Of a DNA stretch of 64,000 nucleotides, positions 54,253 through 64,000 are shown one piece after another. Source of the stretch: Dendrophyllia cribrosa (taxonomy: Eukaryota; Cnidaria; Anthozoa; Scleractinia; Dendrophylliidae); contig JAJLRJ010000013.1 in the NCBI GenBank assembly GCA_024195265.1, forward strand, positions 18,298,021 to 18,362,020, in the 5' to 3' direction. The notes beneath the pieces were generated by a model. That model did no database searches and was not told the DNA's origin. It saw only the letters and a list, made by a program, of their open reading frames with translations. Each line of letters starts with the position of its first letter. The stretch's first letter is position 1. The translations under genes and the position numbers were made by a program.

Positions 54253-55150
54253 GTGCACTTTATCGCTCTTCAACGCTCTTCCTGTCTCATTACAGGAAAG
54301 TTGTTTCCGAGCTCTATGGCTTCTAACATATGGAGACCGGTGGATTTTGGTGACGATGCCATCTCCAAAGGCGTTCTAGAAGGTATATCTAACTTGATAG
54401 TAGCGAATATACATGGTGACATGATATACAGGTGCGTTTCGCCGACATGTTCCTTTTTTTTAATTTTTTTTTCTAAAGAGCCTCCGAAGAAAAAGACTCC
54501 ACGCTGCAAAGTAATCGAGGCAGAGGAAGAGATAGTTCTTCAGTCGTATGAACTGTTTTCGACTGCCGGATGGGAAGCCGTTCTGGAAAACGTTAAAGAG
54601 ACAGTACGAGAGCCAATGAGGGGAAACGCCCTCAAAGTTAACAAAGTTAAAGATTATTACCTGCATACAAGTGCGAAAGCCGCCCTTAAGCGCATCCAGA
54701 GAATAGTGAACCGGAATGTTCAGAGATCTCTTCCAGCTCTTCAACCCCATCACCAAGCCACAGCTGCTTCCACATCAACAAGCCAGTCACAAAGAATGTC
54801 GGAGACAATTAAACAAAGCAAAACCCGTTATTCGAAGAAGTGTGGACCCGAATCAAGGAAGTTACAAAAGTTTGGCCATGCCGCCAATTTGAATTCTACC
54901 GATACCAGCGACGAAGGAGAGGTTGCCGACGAAGAGGTGGTCAATCTCGATCTGCCGGATTCAAGCGTGGAAGAGAATGGAGAGGATCAAAAAGGGAAGA
55001 AGATAAAAAGGAAAAAGTCAGAGCATCGTGGAAAACTTGAATAAACAGGCAAGTAAGGCACACGTAAAGATGTGCGGGAAGGCAATGCAAATGCTGGACA
55101 AAATTCAAAATGTGCTTGAAAAATATGATACAAGTGATGACACGGATTAA
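54253..55150 (+). CDS. Second gene of the Harbinger-like transposon, unknown function, probably frameshifted
   Basis: The open frame 54253-55044 gives 263 residues; the better start may be the ATG at 54316 (MASNIWRPVDFGDD). Its middle has PPKKKTPRC, an acidic-helical block (EEEIVLQSYELFSTAGWEAV), then VKDYYLHTSAKAALKRIQR, a Ser/Gln linker, an acidic stretch and a Lys-rich end (KKIKRKKSEH). I do not recognise a Myb/SANT or other named fold. After the stop another frame continues VENLNKQASKAHVKMCGKAM and MLDKIQNVLEKYDTSDDTD to 55150, just before AATAAA at 55161. A one-base indel near 55020 therefore probably cut off a coiled-coil-like tail. By position it is the accessory protein that partners a Harbinger transposase. 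Confidence 0.6.
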
Positions 55151-55276
55151 GTTATATGGAAATAAATTGTAGTCAGCAAAGAAAGAATGACAATAAATTA
55201 CGACTCTGTCACCGAAACTTGCTTGTGCTGAATGACTATTGTTAGTTCTTTTATTCTGACTTTCACACCTGAATCA

Positions 55277-55352
55277 AATTTGCATATTTAGTAGGTGTTT
55301 CCCACTACAGTGGTGGATTTGCGTATGTAGTGCAGTTATGTGAAAAATCTCT
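55277..55352 (-). repeat. Right terminal inverted repeat of the Harbinger-like transposon
   Basis: Inverted partner of 48815-48890, with one mismatch. Confidence 0.95.
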
Positions 55353-55401
55353 TATATGACGTTACGGCGGCCATGTTGGTGTACCAAACCAATCCTCCGG
55401 G

Positions 55402-55590
55402 AATAGGCCATCTGCAAGATGACGTCATAAGACTACAACTACCAGAATCCTTCAGTTTTTTGTTTTGTAGTGCAAATTAGGGCTATTGTTATTTAAACCT
55501 CACTGGAATTACAAAATTTAAATAAGAAAGGAAAAGCGAAATGAATTCTAGTAGTTGTAGACAAATGACGCCATCTGCAAATGGCCTATT
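55402..55590. mobile_element. MITE with AATAGGCCATCTGCA ends, copy 1
   Basis: AATAGGCCATCTGCAAGATG and CATCTGCAAATGGCCTATT form the ends, and ACTACAACTACCAG / CTAGTAGTTGTAG continue inward. It matches the copy at 58360-58548 in opposite orientation. It lies just outside the Harbinger-like element. Confidence 0.85.
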
Positions 55591-55687
55591 GAACTCTTTT
55601 TTTATGCAAACATTTTTTTTGTTTCAGTAAACCAATATGGCCGCTGGTCACGTGAGTGAAAAGAAGAAGTTAAAAAAGGAGTAAAAC

Positions 55688-55693
55688 TTTATT
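55688..55693 (-). promoter_or_regulatory. TOPORS polyadenylation signal (AATAAA)
   Basis: AATAAA on the minus strand, about 58 nt past the TOPORS stop. Confidence 0.6.
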
Positions 55694-55750
55694 TAATCAG
55701 TGTGGCCCTGGAAAACGCTCTATGCAACAGTCCACATACGGGCATTCAGA

Positions 55751-58700
55751 CTAAAGCTGGTCGTCATCTTCTTCACGCAGTGCACTATCGGTTTCTTTGC
55801 TGATATCAGAGACGTCATTTCCTTTAGTCCTCTCTTGCTTGATAAGAAGCTGCAGTAATCGTTTCTTATCCGCAGTGATACGAAGTTCCAAATCCTCAAT
55901 TTCCTTTTTGACATCCTCATTGTTTTGAGAAATTAACTCGTTTGACTTCGATACGGAATGAACTGTTAACTGAGGTGACTTGTTGCGTGACATGGAACTT
56001 GGCTGAGAGCGTGACCGTGACCGTGAGTGTGACCGAGGTCGTGAGCGTAACTGAGAGTGTGACCGTGAGTCTGACTGAGAGCGTGATCGAGAGCGTGACT
56101 GACAACCTGACCGCAAGTCACGTGAATACGACGACGAAGTGGCTTCGTGCTGCGTCACCAACGGTGATGTTGACCGAGAACGCGACTTCCGGTGACTTTT
56201 CCTTCTTTCAAAGTTCTTTGAGCGAGTCTCCCCTTTAGATCGAGAGTGCGATCGAGAATTAGACCGCGATTTACTCTTTTCTAGTTTATCTTTTTCCTTA
56301 TTCAAGACCGAAAATCTAGATTCTGCATTTGAGGGATCCTGGCTGTCATCCTTCAAACGTCGATCCTTTTTCGAGTGATGTCTTTCTTGGGAGCGTGAAT
56401 CCGAATTCCTTGCATGTGACCGCCACTGTGTTCTTTCTGTGGTTCGTTCCCGTGAGTGTGCTACAGAATTCCTAGAGCTAGATACACAGCGAACTTTGAA
56501 TTTCTTTTCTTCTCTTGAACCAAAAAACTCACGTGATTCTCTATGTCCAGAGGAGGACCGCGATGGACTCTTACCACGCATACTCCGTGTACGTTTGTCC
56601 CCTGATCTTGATCGAGATCGATGTTTACGCTGCAAGCTCCTTTTCCCTTTACCCACAGAACTTGATCGGGAACGCGATCGTGACAATAACATTCCCTTGT
56701 TTCCTTGACAACTTACGAGATCAATGCTTCCAGACTTGCTATGAACTCTGGGTAAATCCGGCGAGGCAGTGCTATCACGTACAACTATAATATCCATCGA
56801 ATTTTCGGATATCGATGAATCAACAGAAACTTGGCGGCTTGTACCTGGCATATTGACGTCTGTTTCCGAGCTGTTAGAATGTCTATTTTTGCTGTGTGTC
56901 GAGGATTCTTTACGCTTATGCTTGCGCTTGTGCTTACGCTTATGTTTGTGGGTATGCCGATGATGTCGCTGGCTATGCTTTTTTCTCGATTCCACGGGAG
57001 TTTCTCTTTTAGTCGTTGTTTCACTAACAGATTCACGTCCTTTTCCTTTATCTTTCAAATACGAAGGCGAATTAGCTTCATCGCTTCCCGAATGCTCGAT
57101 TGATACAGTCTGGATGGAACTACTTGACGAAATAGTCACAGTCCTCTCAAATCTCGGCTCGTTGAGTCCTATTAGGACTGGGGATGAGCTAGGAGACCAG
57201 TTGGTAACTTCACCCCGGGGCACTGGAGAATCTCTGCCCCAGCCCGTTTCAGACAACTCCAGCAGAGACACTCCAGAAGGGCCTGGTACGGGAACTGGAG
57301 TTTGCCAGCCTTGACAGAAAAAAAAAAATAACAGTAAAAATGGAAGCGAAACTAATAAAAGAATGAACAAATGAACGAACGAACGAGAGCACCAATAGAA
57401 AACCTACAAAATAACGCAAACAGGTGCCCTCAATTTATAGTGGAGGGTTACTTCGGCTTTGCTCCCTTTCACACGTTAATAAAGTTCTCAAAACACTGCA
57501 AATTTGTTAGGTAACAATATATCATGCAGGTATTAATTGCTCTTGTGGTTCTTTACAATTACTTTACCTCCTCTCGAGACTGAGGGAATGTCCCAACCTT
57601 GTCCCCAGGGCCCCACTTCCAAAATGGCAGGGCGAGCAAAGAAACTCCTAGACAAGAATCAAGAAATCAAGAATCGTGGAATGGCGTTTTCGGAGGTTTT
57701 ATTCAAGCGATATGCAGTCATGTTTGTTTTCTAGTAATCTGAATCCGTTGTTCACACGAAACGAAGAAATTTCATCATGTTTTACCAGACAAAATCACTC
57801 CACGATCCTAAGAGTATTTTGTCAGCAAGGTCCAGGGGTTTCTTAGCCCGCCTCGCCATTTTTAAAGCGGAGAAGACCCTGGGGACGAGGTTTATTTTGG
57901 ATCCCCAACGGTCTCAAATTGTACTTGTGCAATGTGAACACTCATACCGGATGCGCCATTTTGCAAGCTTCGAGCAAATTATACCGCATAACCGAATAAC
58001 CTGTCTGAGTTATGGCTTTAAATATCTTTAAATATCACATATACACAAACAAACAAACAAACAAACAAAAAACAAATAAATAATAAATCCAAACCTGCCA
58101 TGTGACTGTGAAATACAGTGGGCGTGTCTCTAACTTGTTCACGTGATTCATTAGGCCAGCTGTACTGCGCACGCTCGTCATATGCATTCACATCAAATGG
58201 GGAGCGAGCGAAGCTTATAAACTCGTGAATAAACTGCTCTGTTTTGTCAAACAAAAAGGAACGCAAATGATTGCAAAACTCTTCAGAACAGAGATCAACC
58301 CTGAAAAAATTAAGGTAAGCATTCAGTTAGGACGGCCTTTTTTAATGAGCGTCGAAGTTAATAGGCCATTTGCACGATGGAGTCATTTGACTACAACTAC
58401 CAGATTTCATTTCGTTTTTCCTTTCTTATTTAAATTTATAATCCCAGTGCGGTTTAAATAACAATAGCCCTAATTTGCACTACAAAACAAAAAACTGAAG
58501 GATTCTGGTAGTTGTAGTCATATGACGTCATCGTGCAAATGGCCTATTGCTTTGGTTTTACATTGCTACGCTTTGTAATTGGTTAAAAAGCTCGCGCCAC
58601 TTTTTTAACCAATAAGGCCTGGTTCAGACGCCGAACTTTTCATGAGCCGAACTTAATTCGAATTTGGACCGACCCAAATTAACAAAAGTACGCCTGTTGA

Positions 58701-61700
58701 TTTAGACGCCGAACTTAATTAGCCGAACTTAATTCAGTTTGAAGAGAAACAAATCGAAAGGTCAGCGATTTTCAGGCAAAGATGTCAGAACACGCACCAG
58801 TCGTTATAATAATTTATGCATTAGGTTCGGCTCATGAAAAGTTCGGCGTCTGAATCAAAGACGTTCCAAAGCCGAAATTCCCGGCTGAGCCAGGCGAAAA
58901 GAACGGCTGAGCCGTTCCAAATTCAAACAGCCGTTCTTAACTGATTCAGACGCCGAACTTTTCATGTACTTAATTCAAGGTATTAGGTAGCCTGCGAGCA
59001 GGCTCACTTGTTTGGGGTATCGCGCGAGTATCTTGGCGGCGAAGCCGCCAAAGCGAGCCGGCGAAGCCGGCGAGAAGAATGGGGCGAGGAAAAGTGAGCC
59101 TGCACGCGGGCTATTGATTTTTGAATTCCGCCCCTTGCGAGGTGTCAAGTCGGCATTTGACCTGTACCAGATAACTATCCAATAGGAGCAAAGCAAAATG
59201 TAAACAAACATGACAGAAAGTTGCACGTGAAGATTTTCGCGGCAGATAGCAAAATATTATCATGAAGAATGTCATTTTTAACCAATCGGATCGCCCCGTT
59301 CGTCGGCGAACGCGGTGAATTTAAAAATGAATAGCCCGCGTGCAGGCTCACTTTTCCTCGCCCCATTCTTCTCGCCGGCTTTGCCGGCTCGTTTTGGCGG
59401 CTTTGCCGCCAAGATACTCGCGCGATACCCCAAACAAGTGAGTCTGCTCGCAGGCTAGGTATAAGGTTCGGCTCATGAAAAGTTCGGCGTCTGAACCGGG
59501 CCTAAGAAGTAAAACCAAAACTTATGTTGAACAAGATGGTTCTAACTTTTGAGTGTGTGGATAAAATCCTAAAGTGTGACCATTCAAATGAAAGCTACTG
59601 AGCAGTACTTTCCTGTGGTGCTGTTTGTTATGCTGTACAAGGTGGTTCTAACTTTTGAGTCTGTGGATGAAATCCTAAAGTGTGACCATTCAAACGAAGG
59701 CTGTTGAGCAGTACTTTCCTGTGGTAACTGTTTTTTTTTGTGCTGTACAAGGTGGTTCTAACTTTTGAGTTTGTGGATGAAATCCTAAAGTGTGACCATT
59801 CAAATGAAAGCTATTGAGCAGTTCTTTCCTGTGGTACTGTTTATTATGCTGTAAAAGATGATTCTAACTTTTGAGTCTGTGGATGAAATCCAAAAGAGTG
59901 ACTATTCAAATGAAAGGTACTGAGCAGTACTTTCCCCTGGTACTATTTATTATGCTGTACAAGGTGGTTCTAACTTTTGAGTCTGTGGATCAAATCCTAA
60001 AGTGTGACCATTCAAATGAAAGCTACTGAGCAGTACTTTCCTGTGGTACTGTTTATTATGCTGTAAAAGGTGGTTCTAACTTTTGAGTTTGTGGATCAAA
60101 TCCTAAAGTGTGACCATTCAAATGAAAGCAACTGAGCGGTACTTTCTTATGGTGCTGTCAGTTTTCTCAACATTTTACAGGAAAATATATATATTTTTTA
60201 ATTATGACCTTGGCCACTCTTAGAAGTCAATAAGTAACCTACAACGCTTAAAGTTATTACATACTTAGTGATGAGGGACAAAATAATCTGAAGAACAAAA
60301 TTAACATGACTCTCTTCATCGTTCAGCAGTACCCTTAGATCTCTGGTGAGCCACGGAATCAAACGATGAGTGCAGGCGGGGTTGGCACGAAAAAATTCTG
60401 GGGCTGTGGAAAATAAGAAATGTTTCATTAAGCCTAGGGAAGGTGTCCTGGCTGAAATATCGTGTTTTCATGATTATGGCCAGAGCTTGTTTTAAGCTTG
60501 CTATAATTCTATTACCTTAAAATAGGAAGAAAAAACATCAAAAGTGATGAATGTAAAGAAATATGAACTAAAAAGACAAAAATGATGGATAAATAGGTCA
60601 AAATTCCACAAGAATGGAAACTTTGATTTTTTGACCGCCTGTCACAGAATCAAAGTTGATGAACTGTAATCCACTTCCATCCTTGCAATCCTGCGCTTTA
60701 TCTCCAAACTACATGTACTGCTTCTGTTTTGCACAATAGCTGAACCTTTTTATCCAATTTAATTCTATATTTGCTGGCACTTGGCGATATACATGTAACA
60801 TAAAAATTAAGTAAGCAAACTTTCATTATTTTGGCAGAATAGTGTCCCTTTAAACGGTGCCCTAAAAACAAAATGCATTATACGGTAGAATTGACTTCAC
60901 TCTATAATTGAGCGTCCGGAGCATTACCAACCTATGTCGAATTTCAGACCCTTTTTTTGTCTTTTCGCGCTTATTTTGCCTCGTTTTTGGCATGTGACCT
61001 ACAAATTAACTTCAAAACATCGTTCCGAAACTTGTATGCTGGTTTTCCCGTCATTTTAGAGAAAAAAAACGTATATAAAAAGTGAAATTAACTAAACTAA
61101 ACTACCTGAAGAAAGATGAGTCCTGACCCTCTAGTGATTTGACCGTACATCCGAGCGTAGTTCCTTCCAAAACTGTACGAAACGTGCTCCAAAACGACGC
61201 CATTAAAAGCAGATTGGCCGTGAGACTATGCGACCGCAATGCTCTTGACCAGTGCCAACAACCTGAACAAAAATACCGCTATTTACGCGCGCCTGGCTCG
61301 CTCATCGATCGCGAGTTCGCTTCGGTTAACACATCGTCCGTGGCGTGTGTATGTTTGAGGCCCGTCCGGTGATGGAAGGACATCATTAAGTCCTGAAATC
61401 CGTAAGTCTCTAGCACCTCTCAAAGAAACGAGTCGTGTTTCTTGTCCCACCTTGTGTCTAAATCGCCATTTCGCGCTCGAGGTGAAAATAGACGTTGGTT
61501 GGCAAGACGGGGCCGGCGGGAAAGTCTGGAATCACTTCGGATCAGAAAAGGGCCAGTGTTGTGAGTTGTGGCCCATTTGCCATCCCGTGCCGTAGTCGAA
61601 ATGCCCGATATCCGAAGTGCTTCGAGACTTTCGGTGGGCCTTCCGTGCTCGATGTCGCCATTGATATCCCGACATGCTTTGCGACACCTTTGCTGACCAT

Positions 61701-63589
61701 CGGCGATAAAAATGAAGCGATTTTGAGGGAATGAACTTTGGGATAAATTTTTCTTGAGCGAGATTTAGCGGCACGGGCCCAAACTTGGCCATCTGAAGTG
61801 AAAAAACCTCGGCATAAAATCGAGAAATTCGGGTAAACTTTGGGATTCATTTTCTCGAGCGGGATTCAACGGAAAGACAGGGAGTTTAGTTAATTTTTGT
61901 TTTTTGCATACGTTATTTCTCTAAAACGACTTAAACTACAGCATAAAAAAATTCTGAACAATGTTTTGCAATTAATTTGTAGATTACATGCCAAAAACGA
62001 GGCAAAATGAGCGCGAAAAAAAAAGGTCTCAAATTCGACATAGGTTGGACATGCTCCGACGTCTTCAATTATTATGTACTTACAAATTTCTCTCTGTCGT
62101 GGACGTCCTGCCTGAGTAACTCCTTGCACCCATAAGTTGTTGCTATAGATAGTCCTGTGTTTATTACATTAATAAATTTATATCAGCAATTTGTTGAGCA
62201 AACGAATCAAAACTGCATCTACATCTGTTTGTTTCCTTGTGAATGCTTCTCGTGTCATTTGTGACTGGGCGCATAATGATACATGGTTCAACATCGTTCA
62301 ACATTTGTTGCTTAACAAACGTTGACCAATGCTGCATTTTATTGAATACATAAGTAGAAAATACATTCAACATTTTAATAACGATTGACTGACGTGGTTT
62401 AACAAGTTTGAATAGAGCCTGTCTCTATTTTAGTTCAACAGTGTTTAACATGTTGAATGGCCTATTTCTACACCCAACATGACTTGATAAACTGTTCAAC
62501 ATTTGTTTGAAACCTACTGAGTGTACTTTCATGTGGTGCTGTTTGTTATGCTGTACATGTTATTGTTTAGCCTGCGGACAGGCTTCCAGTTGGACGGTGG
62601 GGTCGTTGCCGGCGCTTCGCGCCGGAAAATAGAGCCCCTCCGAACCAGGAGCCTGTTCGCAGGCTAGTTATTGTTCTAACTTTAAATTTGGTGGACGAAA
62701 TTCTATTATTGTGGTCATTTAAATGCAATGTACAGTGTAATTGAGCAATACATCCAGTATGGCTGACTATGTTTTATGTTTTTCAAGTGCATTTTTTATG
62801 AATGTATCAAACTTGCACTTTCGCACTCTAACAAGGCTGCAAATAACAGCCTGTCATCGGACAAATGGCCAGTAAATTTGGCATTTTGACTGGTGAAATC
62901 TTAACCTGACCTGACAGATGGACTGGGTAGTTCTGCCACAATTAAATTCAGACAGAAAATCTTTTCTCTCTGTGAAACATGGAAAACTTTCAATAGCTGG
63001 CTTAGACTACGAGCAGTCCCTCTTTCCCAGCTTAGTCCATCCAGCAAGAAACAAGAAAACATTGGCGAGCGGATAATGGCCGCGCAAAAACTGGGGTGAG
63101 ACAGCTATTTTCCGTTCGCTAATGTTTTTTGTTTCTCGCTCGACGGACTAAGCGGGCAAAGAGGGACTGCTCGTAGTCTATAGTTGGCTTTGAACACCAG
63201 GCACTTTTCAGTAAAGATAATTAAAACATGCAGAGCAAAATTGTCCAATCAGACTGACTTTTTGTCAGGTTAGTATTATCCCTGGACTGACGAATGACTT
63301 GCTCTAAGGAAGTTCAAATAACAAGTTTACAACAACAAAAACAGGGGGGAGGGTGACACTACCTTCTTCTTTCCCTAGCTATCACCCCTCTATTCCTCTG
63401 CAATGACAAGTGAGCCTGTCGATGCTGTGCCCGTTGCCCCCAGGCATCATTCACATCCCACTGTCTTCTCTGGCCCTGTTGTTGTGGCTGACTCCCCTCT
63501 GTTAATGTTGTTCGATATCGGAATCGTCTTCCATCACTGTGAGCTTGATGTTGGATTGTTAGAGCAACATCGGGCTTTGACAGGTAATG
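55751..63589 (-). CDS. TOPORS: TOPORS, RING/RS-rich ubiquitin and SUMO ligase; 5' end beyond the window
   Basis: Five minus-strand exons join in phase to 733 residues: 63589-63363, 62154-62084, 60403-60265, 58300-58095 and 57309-55751. TOPORS is a nuclear topoisomerase-I- and p53-binding E3 ligase for ubiquitin and SUMO. Its N-terminal RING would lie upstream, outside this window. Diagnostic blocks are RRFRYRTTLT, PEFFRANPACTHRLIPWL and TEQFIHEFISFARSPFDVNA, which follow the human order with only small changes. The long last exon is disordered: phospho-type Ser runs, His/Lys-rich HKHKRKHKRKHKRK, then ~200 residues rich in RS dipeptides. A C-terminal coiled-coil-like stretch (DVKKEIEDLELRITADKKRL) and an acidic end close it. 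The second exon here is only 71 nt. Introns hold nested MITEs and the second 106 bp array. Confidence 0.93.
57595..57893. mobile_element. MITE with AACCTTGTCCCCAGGG ends (TOPORS intron)
   Basis: AACCTTGTCCCCAGGGCC and CCCTGGGGACGAGGTTT form the ends. AAATGGCAGGGCGAGCAAAG / TAGCCCGCCTCGCCATTTTT continue inward. Confidence 0.8.
58360..58548. mobile_element. MITE with AATAGGCCATTTGCA ends, copy 2
   Basis: AATAGGCCATTTGCACGATG opens it and CATCGTGCAAATGGCCTATT closes it; the inner block ACTACAACTACCAGA mirrors. It abuts a broken MITE-A copy. Confidence 0.9.
58616..59502. mobile_element. Harbinger-like MITE with TAA duplication, host of another insertion
   Basis: GGCCTGGTTCAGACGCCGAA and TTCGGCGTCTGAACCGGGCC form the ends, with TAA on both sides (58613-58615, 59503-59505). 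Variants of GACGCCGAACTTTTCATG recur inside in both directions. It is itself split at 58988-59457. Confidence 0.9.
58988..59457. mobile_element. Long-TIR element with 9-bp duplication, innermost insertion
   Basis: Arms of about 125 nt begin TAGCCTGCGAGCAGGCTCAC and end GTGAGTCTGCTCGCAGGCTA. Flanks GGTATTAGG (left) and GGTATAAGG (right) look like a 9-bp target duplication with one change, which fits Mutator-like (MULE) elements. GGCGGCGAAGCCGCC-type small palindromes sit inside each arm. A small relative is at 62568-62666. Confidence 0.85.
59535..60156 (+). repeat. ~106 bp tandem repeat array in a TOPORS intron
   Basis: Six units start at about 59535, 59641, 59751, 59857, 59963 and 60069. Each has GTTCTAACTTTTGAGT, GTGACCATTCAAATGAAAGC and GAGCAGTACTTTCCTGTGGT, with few changes. 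It is the same family as 19753-20265. Confidence 0.95.
60437..60850 (+). mobile_element. Repeat with GGTGTCCTGGCTG start, copy 2
   Basis: Uninterrupted relative of 28911-29480, sharing TTCATGATTATGGCCAG, CATCCTTGCAATCCTGC and the end AGTGTCCCTT. Confidence 0.7.
60914..62060 (+). mobile_element. 1.15 kb TIR element next to a TOPORS exon
   Basis: The left end GTCCGGAGCATTACCAACCT and right end GGTTGGACATGCTCCGAC, with TATGTCGAATTT inside, are the tips of ~150 bp inverted repeats. The interior matches the reversed copy at 14880-15981. Its right end lies only about 22 nt from the donor of the 71-nt TOPORS exon. No transposase domain is recognised. Confidence 0.8.
62568..62666. mobile_element. 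Small TAGCCTGCG MITE inserted in a repeat unit
   Basis: TAGCCTGCGGACAGGCTTCC and GAGCCTGTTCGCAGGCTA form the ends, with GTTATTGTT on both sides, an exact 9-bp duplication. It interrupts a diverged copy of the ~106 bp unit (62515-62730). It is related by its ends to 58988-59457. Confidence 0.85.
63003..63180. mobile_element. MITE with TAGACTACGAGCAGTCCC ends and 9-bp duplication
   Basis: TAGACTACGAGCAGTCCCTC and GAGGGACTGCTCGTAGTCTA form the ends. The flanks TAGCTGGCT and TAGTTGGCT suggest a 9-bp duplication with one change. Confidence 0.85.
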
Positions 63590-63851
63590 CTGTAAAATGA
63601 AACAACAAAAAAGAAATAAAGATACTTGGTGCAACTGTGGGAGCCTCGCCTTTTAACTTGACCAAGAGTATATGTACCAAAAATCAAAAATTTTAGAAAA
63701 ATCCCAATTTTAATTTTGTGAAATATTGAAAAACAAATGGTACCATGCAAAAGTTATCGAGTGTCACTGAGTGTCTGTTTAGGAGAGTTGTCTGCTTATA
63801 CATGTAGAAGGTTAAAAATGTTGTGTTTGAGTGTGGCTGGGACCATAACTA

Positions 63852-64000
63852 GGGTCGTTTACCATTTGTCAGAACTGGCCAACCAGACCAATCAGTTTGT
63901 AAACAGAATGCATATGCACCTATTTGGAAAACCTCCTATAAGTCCATCAAAATGATGGATGTCACGTACAGATGTACGAATTGAATGGTCTCGATTGCCA
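63852..64000. mobile_element. Second copy of the 13930 MITE, cut by the right edge
   Basis: TAGGGTCGTTTACCATTTGTCAG and GAACTGGCCAACCAG match the left end of 13930-14141 with small changes. The rest runs off the window. Confidence 0.65.

Larger units (their letters stand above)
48815..55352. mobile_element. 6.5 kb Harbinger-like DNA transposon, complete
   Basis: The terminal inverted repeats at 48815-48890 and 55277-55352 are 76 bp with one mismatch. They begin AGAGATTTTTCACATAACTC and contain ACCACTGTAGTGGGAAACAC. TAT flanks both ends (48812-48814, 55353-55355). Inside are an intact DDE transposase (minus, 52748-53965), a divergent second gene (plus, from 54253 or 54316) and a 3.8 kb left region rich in short direct repeats. 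The near-identical ends and open transposase imply a recent insertion. Confidence 0.93.
58546..59523 (-). mobile_element. MITE-A remnant split by a two-level nested insertion (TOPORS intron)
   Basis: 58546-58615 (ATTGCTTTGGTTTTACATTG ... ACCAATAA) continues at 59506 as GAAGTAAAACCAAAAC, as in the 20666 copy. The gap is filled by a complete element at 58616-59502. Confidence 0.85.

Noticed and set aside
54430..54478. Possible 49-nt intron in the transposon's second gene (GTGCGT ... CTAAAG)
   Set aside because: Splicing it puts the downstream reading into a frame with an early stop; the unspliced frame is open.
55917..56238. VTLSVTLS-type frames on both strands
   Set aside because: They are other-frame readings of the RS-repeat part of TOPORS.

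Overview
This is nuclear DNA of an animal, most likely an anthozoan cnidarian and probably a stony coral. The genes have short exons, GT-AG introns and AATAAA signals, and they encode ordinary metazoan proteins. The DNA around them is packed with short inverted-repeat transposons, Penelope-like retroelements and a ~106 bp tandem repeat of a kind I associate with coral genomes. The species call is inference.

Layout, left to right. (1) 1-1851, minus: the N-terminal part of a BTB-Kelch (KLHL) gene, cut by the left edge. (2) 1852-8514: a repeat-rich spacer. (3) 8581-12733, minus: a complete five-exon ALG14 gene. (4) 12956-20649, plus: a complete seven-exon TLCD4 (TMEM56) gene. It sits head to head with ALG14 across only 222 bp. 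(5) 20650-23043: a MITE and a decayed Penelope-like element carrying a hammerhead-ribozyme-like motif. (6) 23044-42486, plus: a complete fifteen-exon SLC6-family sodium/chloride-coupled transporter of 615 residues, with introns full of transposons, a SINE and a 268-nt poly-C run. (7) 42487-48814: two copies of another Penelope-like element in opposite orientations, interrupted by MITEs and poly-G/poly-C tracts. (8) 48815-55352: a young 6.5 kb Harbinger-like DNA transposon. It has 76-bp terminal inverted repeats, an intact 405-residue DDE transposase, and a divergent second gene of unknown function that looks frameshifted near its end. (9) 55751-63589, minus: the last five coding exons of TOPORS, cut at its 5' side by the right edge.

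The host genes do not form one pathway. ALG14 acts in dolichol-linked N-glycan synthesis, TLCD4 is a TLC-domain membrane protein, SLC6 is a plasma-membrane transporter, TOPORS is a nuclear RING/RS protein and KLHL proteins are usually cullin-3 adaptors. The close ALG14/TLCD4 pair probably shares a promoter, and the same divergent order is recalled for human chromosome 1. All exon models were made by hand from splice sites, reading phase and protein similarity. No alignment or database search was run.
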